Assembly (NCBI GenBank): GCA_021799555.1
Contig: JAJZAG010000175.1
Span: 1 to 7,940, forward strand
DNA length: 7,940 bases
DNA from: Deltaproteobacteria bacterium
Lineage (GTDB): Bacteria; Desulfobacterota; Binatia; Binatales; Binataceae
Direction of reading: 5' to 3'
Below are positions 1 to 5,037 of the stretch, in pieces (the stretch's first letter is position 1; each line of letters opens with the position of its first letter). Below the pieces are notes generated by a model, which saw nothing but the letters and a program-made list of their open reading frames with translations, was not told the DNA's origin and searched no databases. Made by a program: the position numbers and the translations under genes.

Positions 1-327
1 TTTCGCGTCGTCGCGATTGGCGGTCTCACCTTATTTTCGATCCTCGCAATATCGATCGCAGCCGCCCACGGTATCGGCTACGCGGTTATCGGCGTGATCC
101 TGCTGGCCGCGATGCTCGCCGCACGGATCGCGAGCGGAGCTATCGCGAGCGCCGCAACCGTGACGATCCTGCCGTCGGCGCTCGCCGCGATTTTCATCGT
201 GTACGGCCTTATCTGGCTATGGCACCGCCCGATCCTCGGCGTCCTGTTCACGCTCTGGCTCCCGCTCGCCTTCTTCAGCGCGACTCCGCCCTCCGGCGCT
301 TCCGGGCGGGCGCGGCAATCAGAATAA
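1..327 (+). CDS. Membrane protein, C-terminal part (cut by window edge)
   Basis: The frame is open from the first base to a TAA at 325-327, giving 108 residues of a protein whose start lies outside the window. It is very hydrophobic. Four likely membrane segments lie at about residues 3-21, 27-44, 52-73 and 77-94, followed by a short polar tail rich in Ser, Gly and Arg. A GTG at 94 could start a 77-residue protein, but the hydrophobic frame continues upstream of it, so a longer polytopic membrane protein is more likely. I do not recognise the family and see no catalytic motif. The stop is only a few bases before the palindromic repeat at 331-452, which may shape the 3' end of its transcript. 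Confidence 0.65.
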   Translation, partial: FRVVAIGGLTLFSILAISIAAAHGIGYAVIGVILLAAMLAARIASGAIASAATVTILPSALAAIFIVYGLIWLWHRPILGVLFTLWLPLAFFSATPPSGASGRARQSE

Positions 328-330
328 AAC

Positions 331-452
331 AATCCTCAGATTACACAGATTTCACCGATTCAGAGGCGCCGCGCTCGACAATGTTAGCGGGCGCCGCTGC
401 GGCGGCGCTCGCTCTTGAAAATCTGTCTGCCAATCTGTGGAATCTGCGGTTT
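331..452 (-). repeat. Palindromic intergenic repeat, copy 1
   Basis: Non-coding element filling most of the gap between the first two genes. Its left arm holds three 9-nt units, CAGATTACA, CAGATTTCA and CCGATTCAG (337-363). Its right arm holds AATCTGTGGAATCTGCGG (432-449), which is the same motif in reverse. The centre is a hairpin: stem 386-397 with 402-413, 12 pairs including one G.U wobble, loop TGCG. Read on the minus strand it lines up with the element at 4393-4494: AACCGCAGATT, then a CACAGATT-like unit, then GACAGATTTT, then the GC-rich hairpin, then AATCNGTGAAATCTG. It is somewhat more diverged and longer than copy 2. It resembles dispersed REP/MITE-like repeats; no transposase is in the window. 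Confidence 0.8.
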
Positions 453-467
453 CTCCATCTTTTGATC

Positions 468-473
468 TACAAT
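468..473 (+). promoter_or_regulatory. Possible -10 box placing transcription start at the dehydrogenase ATG
   Basis: TACAAT matches the sigma-70 -10 consensus at five of six positions and ends six bases before ATG 480. A transcript from it would begin at or next to the A of the start codon, giving a leaderless mRNA, which fits the missing ribosome binding site. No convincing -35 box is seen at the right spacing, since that position falls in the repeat. Suggestive only. Confidence 0.25.
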
Positions 474-479
474 CTCCGC

Positions 480-1346
480 ATGGATATCGCGTGGATTGGA
501 ACCGGAATCATGGGCGCGCCGATGGCGCGTCGGCTGATCGCCGCGGGCCATCGCGTCCGCGTCTTTAATCGCTCGCCCGAGAAAGCGCGCGCGCTTGCCG
601 CAGACGGCGCGATCGTCGCGGCCGATCCGGCGCAGGCCGCGTCCGGTGCCGAGTTCGTTTTCATCATGGTGCCCGACACGCCCGACGCTCAGGCGGTGGT
701 CGCGAAAGTCGAACCTGCGCTCGCCTCGGGCCAAATCGTGATCGACATGAGCACGATCGCGCCCGCCGCAGAGCGCGCAATCGCGGCGCGGCTACATCCG
801 CGCGGCGTGGATTATCTGGACGCTCCCGTCTCGGGCGGCGACGTCGGCGCGCGCGACGGCACGTTAACTATCATGGTCGGCGGCGCGGCGGACGCGTTCG
901 CCCGCGCGCGTCCCGTCCTCGAGCATCTGGGTCATCGCGTGACTCTGATGGGACCGTCGGGCGCCGGGCAGTTGACGAAGCTCTGCAATCAGATCGCCGT
1001 GGCGCTGACGCTCGAGGCCGCCGCCGAAGCGCTATGTCTGGCCCGCGCGGGAGGACTCGATCCCGGGCGCGTACTTGAGGCGATCGGCGCGGGCGCGGCG
1101 GCCTCGTGGCAGTTGAAGTCGCTAGGCCCGAAGATTATTGCGCGCGACTTTACGCCGGGATTCTTCATCAAGCTCATTCGCAAGGATCTGCGCCTCGTCG
1201 CCGACGCCGCGCGCGAGGCCGGTATCGCGCTGCCCGGGTTGAGCCTTGCCGCCTCGATGTTCAACACCGCCGCCGCGCTCGGCCACGACCTCGACGGCAC
1301 CCAGGCGCTCGCGGCGGCACTCGACACTGTTGCCGCCTTGAAGTAG
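480..1346 (+). CDS. 3-hydroxyisobutyrate dehydrogenase family NAD(P)-dependent oxidoreductase
   Basis: The 288-residue product has the usual length and motif order of the beta-hydroxyacid dehydrogenase family, which oxidises 3-hydroxyisobutyrate, tartronate semialdehyde-type compounds or related small hydroxyacids with NAD(P). Seen: the dinucleotide-binding GTGIMG at residues 7-12 right after the first beta strand; NRS at 30-32, where NADP-using members often carry NR(S/T); DMST at 89-92; the substrate-binding DAPVSGG at 114-120; and the catalytic Lys in GQLTKLCNQ (K167, with N170). The C-terminal helical domain includes KDLRL (235-239). ATG 480 is chosen because GTGIMG must lie close to the N terminus; longer in-frame extensions run through the repeat. 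No Shine-Dalgarno sequence precedes it. The exact substrate cannot be told; downstream crotonases suggest acyl or branched-chain acid breakdown. Confidence 0.88.
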   Translation: MDIAWIGTGIMGAPMARRLIAAGHRVRVFNRSPEKARALAADGAIVAADPAQAASGAEFVFIMVPDTPDAQAVVAKVEPALASGQIVIDMSTIAPAAERAIAARLHPRGVDYLDAPVSGGDVGARDGTLTIMVGGAADAFARARPVLEHLGHRVTLMGPSGAGQLTKLCNQIAVALTLEAAAEALCLARAGGLDPGRVLEAIGAGAAASWQLKSLGPKIIARDFTPGFFIKLIRKDLRLVADAAREAGIALPGLSLAASMFNTAAALGHDLDGTQALAAALDTVAALK

Positions 1347-1414
1347 TAGGAATTCATCACCGCGGAACGATTAACCCCGAAACCAGAAACCGCCGAATCG
1401 GTTTGGAGGCTACG

Positions 1415-2218
1415 ATGGCAACTGATCATCTTCTGTCTGAATTGAAGGATCGCGTCCTTTACCTGACGCTCAACCGCCCCGACAAACTCAACGCGATGAG
1501 CGGCGAGATGATGTCGGCGCTGGTCGAGAACCTCGCGCGCGCCGCGCACGACTCAGGCGTCGGATGCGTTGTGCTGACCGGCGCGGGCCGCGGCTTCTGC
1601 GCCGGCGGCGATATTGGCGGGATGCGGGAGCGCAATGAATCCACCGGCCCCGCTCCCACGGTTGAGGAACGCGTCGCCTCCCTGCGCCACGGCGAAGAGG
1701 CCTCGCTGATGCTGCACGAGATGCCCAAGCCGACTATCGCCGCGATCAACGGACCTGCGGCGGGCGCGGGACTGAGCCTCGCGATGGCGTGCGATATTCG
1801 TGTCGCCGCCGACAACGCCCGGCTTGGCACCGCATTCGCCAAGGTGGGCTTTTCGGGTGATTACGGCGGCACATGGTCGCTCACCCGTCTGGTCGGCTCC
1901 GCCAAGGCGCGCGAACTCTATTTCACTGCCGATATTATCGACGCCGCCGAGGCGCTCAGGATCGGCCTGGTAAATCGTGTCGTCCCGGCGGCCACATTCC
2001 GCGATGAAGTCACCAAGCTCGCAAAAAAGCTCGGCAACGGACCTTCGATCGCATACGCGTACATGAAGGCGAACCTGAACGAGGCGATCAATCACGACTT
2101 CCGCCAACTCCTCGACCGCGAGGCCTGGGGCCAAACCATGACCGGACGCACCGAAGACCATCGCGAGGCCGTCAAAGCCTTCCTCGAAAAGCGCGAGCCA
2201 ACTTTCAAGGGCCGCTGA
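1415..2218 (+). CDS. Crotonase-superfamily protein (enoyl-CoA hydratase/isomerase-like), copy 1
   Basis: The 267-residue product has the full crotonase fold: LTLNRPDKLNAM near the N terminus (CoA pocket), the oxyanion-hole motif GFCAGGD at 60-66, NGPAAGAG at 112-119 followed by the CD-containing helix, and the RIGLVNRVVP region at 182-191. The two acid/base glutamates of true enoyl-CoA hydratases are absent: their positions hold Ser121 and Phe141. Instead D149 in GFSGDYGGTW aligns with the catalytic Asp of 4-chlorobenzoyl-CoA dehalogenase and the Asp of PaaG-type isomerases (GLIPDCGGTW). An isomerase, hydrolase or other CoA-thioester role is therefore more likely than plain hydration. ATG 1415 is supported by GGAGG at 1405-1409, five bases upstream. 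It lies 68 bases after the dehydrogenase stop on the same strand, probably in one transcript. Confidence 0.88.
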   Translation: MATDHLLSELKDRVLYLTLNRPDKLNAMSGEMMSALVENLARAAHDSGVGCVVLTGAGRGFCAGGDIGGMRERNESTGPAPTVEERVASLRHGEEASLMLHEMPKPTIAAINGPAAGAGLSLAMACDIRVAADNARLGTAFAKVGFSGDYGGTWSLTRLVGSAKARELYFTADIIDAAEALRIGLVNRVVPAATFRDEVTKLAKKLGNGPSIAYAYMKANLNEAINHDFRQLLDREAWGQTMTGRTEDHREAVKAFLEKREPTFKGR

Positions 2219-2230
2219 TGGCGGGCGCCG

Positions 2231-2968
2231 GTGGCAGCGAGGAAGAAATACTGCTTCAGATCGCGCGAGGACGTGGAGAAATTCTGGCGCTCTGTCCGCG
2301 ATATCCCCGCGCGCACCCGCCGCTCCAAACGCGCCGAAGAGCGCTACGCGCTCGGCCTCTATCTTTTCGCGCGCGCGACGTATGAGCTGATCGATTTTCC
2401 CATGACCGTGGAAGAAGATATGGACGGGACCAGAAGTCCGGACTTCTTCGTCACAGAAGCCGACGCCTGCCCCGTCGGCCTCGAAGTCACCAGAGCCACC
2501 ACGCAGGCATTACAGCGGAAGATGACGCGCGCCGAAACTTCCGCCGGCAGTCGCGTTACGCCCGTCGATCTGGACGACGGCCTCCTTGTGCGCGAGAGCG
2601 AAGACCTGTGGTGCCGGCAGATTGAAGAGGCGGTCAACAAGAAGCTCGCGAAGTTCAACAAGTATCGTCCGGCGCGATCTTATGACCTCCTGGTGTATAA
2701 CGATGCGTCGTCGATGCTTTGGGATCGCGAGCGGACGCTGGCGAGGTTGAGGCAATGCCTTCGCAATACTCGTACTTCCGCTCCGCTGCTCGGCAAGGTG
2801 TCGATCGTCATCTCCCTCGACGTAATCTACGACGTCGACGGCGAGTGCCGAACGCTTCCGTTTGTGAACCTGGAATCGCCCGAGGGCTTTCCCGACCTCG
2901 GTAATCGCGTCGAATATGCCGCGCAGAAAGCGGTCCGCGATGAGCTGCACAGAAGCGGCTCGCGATGA
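2231..2968 (+). CDS. Uncharacterised protein with PD-(D/E)XK nuclease-like motif pattern
   Basis: I do not recognise a named family for this 245-residue protein. It opens with a basic segment (KK, then several Arg). SPDFFV at 69-74 and GLEVT at 83-87 form a PD-x13-ExT pattern resembling the active site of PD-(D/E)XK nucleases, with Thr in place of the usual Lys. A Lys-rich helix, NKKLAKFNK (136-144), and a strand, YDLLVYND (151-158), follow; a Lys there could complete the site. A second strand-like run, KVSIVISLDVIYDV, lies nearer the C terminus. GTG 2231 is the only early start: the same frame has a stop at 2216-2218 (the crotonase stop) and no ATG until codon 58. The last four bases, ATGA, overlap the start of the kinase-like gene, so the two are almost certainly translated together. 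The nuclease assignment is inference from motif shape. Confidence 0.7.
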   Translation: MAARKKYCFRSREDVEKFWRSVRDIPARTRRSKRAEERYALGLYLFARATYELIDFPMTVEEDMDGTRSPDFFVTEADACPVGLEVTRATTQALQRKMTRAETSAGSRVTPVDLDDGLLVRESEDLWCRQIEEAVNKKLAKFNKYRPARSYDLLVYNDASSMLWDRERTLARLRQCLRNTRTSAPLLGKVSIVISLDVIYDVDGECRTLPFVNLESPEGFPDLGNRVEYAAQKAVRDELHRSGSR

Positions 2969-3609
2969 GGAAGACGCCGTGGATGTGGCTGCTCGCCGGA
3001 CCCAACGGCGCCGGCAAAAGCACCACTGGTCGGGAACTGTTAGCTGGTTTCGGAATCGACGAACTGCTCAATCCTGACGAGTTCGCTGCTCGGCTTGGGC
3101 ACAGCGACGCAATGGGTACGCAGCGGCGTGCCGGAGTTGAGACGATCACGCGCGAGCGGATGCTAATCCAGACCGGCAGATCTTTTGCCCGCGAAACTAC
3201 GCTCGCTGGCCGAACGGTTCTCGCGACGATAGCCCGCGCTCAAAGGTTAGGCTACCGGATCGGACTCATTTATATCGGCCTCGAAAACGTCGAGCTGGCG
3301 ATACGCCGCGTGCGCGTCCGCGTAGCGAAGGGTGGCCACGACGTACCGGAGGCGGACATTCGGCGCAGATACATGCGCAGCCTTCAGAATCTTAAGCGGG
3401 CTGTGCTCCAAGCCGACCAGTCGCACATCCTTGACAATTCCTCGACGCGACATCCCGCAATCCGACTGATGGAGTTGCGCGCCGGAAAGATCGTATACCA
3501 GCGTGAGAGACTGCCGCGATGGTTACGGCGGGCTTTGATTTCGAGCTCATCCGAACGACCCCCCCAAACGGAGGTAAGCCCACATGGATTTCCACACAAT
3601 CATTTATGA
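2965..3609 (+). CDS. Zeta-toxin-like P-loop kinase (COG4185 family)
   Basis: The 214-residue product carries features of the zeta-toxin/COG4185 P-loop group: Walker A GPNGAGKST at 12-20, NPDE at 36-39 (a conserved Asp after the second strand), SFARETTLAG at about 73-82 (family consensus SFxxETTL), GYRIGLIYIGL with the following Arg-rich lid helix, and GGHDVPEADIRRRY, which is typical of the COG4185 branch. Characterised zeta toxins phosphorylate UDP-N-acetylglucosamine; whether this branch does so is not established. Instead of a small antitoxin, its upstream partner is the 245-residue nuclease-like protein, with a 4-base overlap. The last 26 bases overlap the next crotonase gene, and the tail after about residue 195 looks unlike the family. 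A run of seven C at 3559-3565 may explain that tail. Confidence 0.82.
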   Translation: MRKTPWMWLLAGPNGAGKSTTGRELLAGFGIDELLNPDEFAARLGHSDAMGTQRRAGVETITRERMLIQTGRSFARETTLAGRTVLATIARAQRLGYRIGLIYIGLENVELAIRRVRVRVAKGGHDVPEADIRRRYMRSLQNLKRAVLQADQSHILDNSSTRHPAIRLMELRAGKIVYQRERLPRWLRRALISSSSERPPQTEVSPHGFPHNHL

Positions 3610-4384
3610 AGCGCGCGACGCGATCGCGAAGATCACCCTCAACCGGCCCGAGCGCATGAACGGCTACAGCGAGCCGCTGCTCAAGGAATTGATGGCCGCG
3701 ATCGATTCCGCGCGACTCGACGACGCGATTCGCGTGCTGATCATCACCGGCACCGGCCGCGCTTTCTGCGCCGGCGGCGATATCAGCGGCGCGCCCGATA
3801 CCCGCTCGAGCTTCCACGGTCATCCGATGCGCCATCTGCTTGAAATGCGCGAAGGGTTCCATCAGCTTGTCCTGTCGCTCAACCGCTTCGACAAACCCGT
3901 AATCGCCGCAGTCAACGGCGCCGCCGTCGCGGGCGGATTAACGCTCGCGCTGTGCTGCGACTTCCGGATCGCATCGGACCAGGCGCGGATCGGCGACACC
4001 GCGCTCAAGTTCGGGCTGCTGTGCGACGAAGGCGGCGCCTACTTCTTCCCGCGTTTCATGGGGATGGATCGCGCGCTCAAGATGACGATGCTGGCCGAGG
4101 TCTATGACGCCAAAACCGCGCTCGAACTCGGACTCGTCACCGAAGTCGTGCCGCACGCGAACCTTGAAGCGCGCACGATGGAACTCGCGCGTCAACTCGC
4201 CGACGGACCGCCGCTCGCGATCCGGATGGCGAAGCGCATGATGTACAAGCAGCAGGAGATGACGCTGGCCAACGCGCTCGAAGACGCCGCGCTCTCCGTG
4301 ATGATCACGAACCCGTCCGAAGACGTCCGCGAAGGCACCGCAGCCTTCCGCGCCAAGCGCAAACCGGTCTTCAAAGGAAAGTAA
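3584..4384 (+). CDS. Crotonase-superfamily protein (enoyl-CoA hydratase/isomerase-like), copy 2
   Basis: The 266-residue product has the crotonase motifs ITLNRPERMNGY, the oxyanion motif AFCAGGD at 60-66, VNGAAVAGG at 110-118 and LGLVTEVVP at 182-190. Its tail KRKPVFKGK is similar to EKREPTFKGR in the first crotonase, but the two are otherwise clearly diverged. As in copy 1, the hydratase glutamates are missing (Thr120 and Ala140 at those positions), and an Asp, D148 in GLLCDEGGAY, sits where PaaG-type isomerases and 4-chlorobenzoyl-CoA dehalogenase carry theirs. It is probably a CoA-thioester isomerase or hydrolase of unknown substrate. ATG 3584 has a near-ideal ribosome binding site, GGAGGTAA, starting at 3570. 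The start lies inside the end of the kinase-like gene. A terminator-like hairpin follows about 46 bases after the stop. Confidence 0.88.
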   Translation: MDFHTIIYEARDAIAKITLNRPERMNGYSEPLLKELMAAIDSARLDDAIRVLIITGTGRAFCAGGDISGAPDTRSSFHGHPMRHLLEMREGFHQLVLSLNRFDKPVIAAVNGAAVAGGLTLALCCDFRIASDQARIGDTALKFGLLCDEGGAYFFPRFMGMDRALKMTMLAEVYDAKTALELGLVTEVVPHANLEARTMELARQLADGPPLAIRMAKRMMYKQQEMTLANALEDAALSVMITNPSEDVREGTAAFRAKRKPVFKGK

Positions 4385-4392
4385 GAGAAACC

Positions 4393-4494
4393 TAACCGCA
4401 GATTTCACAGATTTCCGGACAGATTTTAAGAGCGGACGCCGCTTCGGCGGCGTCCGCTTTTATTAATCAGTGAAATCTGCGAAATCTGCGGTTA
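4393..4494 (+). repeat. Palindromic intergenic repeat, copy 2
   Basis: A 102-bp near-perfect inverted repeat. The outer 22 bases (4393-4414 against 4473-4494) match at 21 of 22 positions when one is reversed. The left arm holds 9-nt units CAGATTTCA (4399), CAGATTTCC (4408) and, after GGA, CAGATTTTA (4420); the right arm holds the complements TGAAATCTG (4471) and CGAAATCTG (4480). The centre is a perfect 12-bp hairpin with a TTCG loop. The same order of parts is found, inverted, at 331-452. No protein is encoded. It resembles REP/MITE-type elements, possibly mobilised in trans. Confidence 0.85.
4431..4464 (+). terminator. Intrinsic terminator-like hairpin in repeat copy 2
   Basis: The stem AGCGGACGCCGC (4431-4442) pairs perfectly with GCGGCGTCCGCT (4447-4458) around a TTCG loop closed by C-G, an unusually stable tetraloop. 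It is followed by TTTATTA. On the plus strand this is a good rho-independent terminator for the cluster ending at 4384. On the minus strand the hairpin is followed by CTTAAAATC, without a clear T tract, so termination would be directional. Confidence 0.6.
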
Positions 4495-4529
4495 CTCTTT
4501 TATTTCTCTTTTGTAGGAGACACCTCGTC

Positions 4530-4949
4530 ATGCCGATGAAGAAAACCGCAATCGACAAGCTGCTCAAAGAACCGCAAATCGCCGTCGTCGCCGCGACCGC
4601 CCCCGACGGAGCGCCGCACGCCGTGCCGACCTGGTACGAATATCGCGCCGGCGAGGTCGTGTTTCACACCGCCAAAAGCGCGTTCAAATACAAATGCCTC
4701 GCCCATGACCCGCGTATCACTCTCGTCGTAGATACGCGCAAAGCGCCGTACAAGTGCGTGGTCCTGAAGGGCCGCGTCACGATGACCGAGGCCAAAGATG
4801 ACGCGCGCCTCAAACGGATGGCGGTCCACTACCTCGGCAAGAGGAACGGCGAGCGCTACGCCAAAACGATGGGCGGCAGCCCGGTCGTGATAGTGCGCTT
4901 CAAGCCCGACCGCGTCATCTCCTGGGACTATTCGCAGGAACGCCCGTAA
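4530..4949 (+). CDS. PPOX-class (pyridoxamine 5'-phosphate oxidase fold) flavin/F420-dependent protein
   Basis: A 139-residue single-domain protein of the split-barrel PPOX class, which binds FMN or F420 and reduces or oxidises small molecules. Seen: AVVAATAPDGAPHAVPTWYEY (split: AATAPDGAPHAVP at 21-33), the classic second-strand motif; EVVFHTAKSAFKYKCLAHDPR at about 42-62, matching the family pattern in which Lys contacts the cofactor phosphate before a loop with DPR; VVDTRKAPY at 66-74; and VVLKGRVTM at 77-85. The C terminus has VVIVRFKPDRVISWDY, usual in the Rv1155-like F420 branch. FMN or F420 cannot be decided from sequence. ATG 4530 has AGGAGA at 4515-4520 nine bases upstream. A longer in-frame start at 4470 would lie inside the repeat and is rejected. 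It stands alone between the repeat and the toxin-antitoxin locus. Confidence 0.82.
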   Translation: MPMKKTAIDKLLKEPQIAVVAATAPDGAPHAVPTWYEYRAGEVVFHTAKSAFKYKCLAHDPRITLVVDTRKAPYKCVVLKGRVTMTEAKDDARLKRMAVHYLGKRNGERYAKTMGGSPVVIVRFKPDRVISWDYSQERP

Positions 4950-5008
4950 TCGGCGCCGGCAGCCTTCGCTTCCGGCCTGAAGTTCGCGATCCGTGCGCGC
5001 AGGCCCGT

Positions 5009-5037
5009 TTGACGTAATTACGTTTCGTGTATACAAT
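5009..5037 (+). promoter_or_regulatory. Putative sigma-70 promoter at brnTA
   Basis: TTGACG (5009-5014) and TACAAT (5032-5037) are separated by 17 bases, each one mismatch from consensus; TATACA at 5030 is an alternative -10 at 15 bases. The match is strong, but a start near 5044 would lie inside the toxin reading frame, downstream of the GTG at 5027. Either the true toxin transcript starts upstream, or this promoter drives a transcript that mainly makes the antitoxin. Confidence 0.45.
5012..5023. promoter_or_regulatory. Palindromic candidate BrnA operator
   Basis: ACGTAATTACGT is a perfect 12-base palindrome overlapping the -35 box and the promoter spacer, ending three bases before the toxin start. 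BrnA antitoxins are known to bind DNA and autorepress brnTA, so this is the natural candidate operator. Binding is inferred from position and symmetry only. Confidence 0.45.

Noticed and set aside
331..452. CRISPR-like array
   Set aside because: The 9-nt units are too short, have no spacers and are arranged as a palindrome; no cas genes are present.
219..479. In-frame N-terminal extension of the dehydrogenase gene upstream of ATG 480
   Set aside because: It would place 87 residues before the nucleotide-binding motif, which lies at the very N terminus in this family, and it runs through the non-coding repeat and the preceding membrane gene.
1387..1404. Small hairpin AAACCG/CGGTTT directly before the crotonase ribosome binding site
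   Set aside because: Only six base pairs with no further support; short stems of this kind are expected by chance. It could in principle affect translation but is not called as a riboregulator.
2218..2389. ATG at 2218 overlapping the first crotonase stop as a possible start of a small gene
   Set aside because: It runs in a different frame from the nuclease-like protein, soon reaches a stop, and its product is Arg-rich shadow sequence.
4470..4529. Longer start for the PPOX-class protein
   Set aside because: The extension is encoded by the repeat arm, whereas ATG 4530 has a good ribosome binding site.
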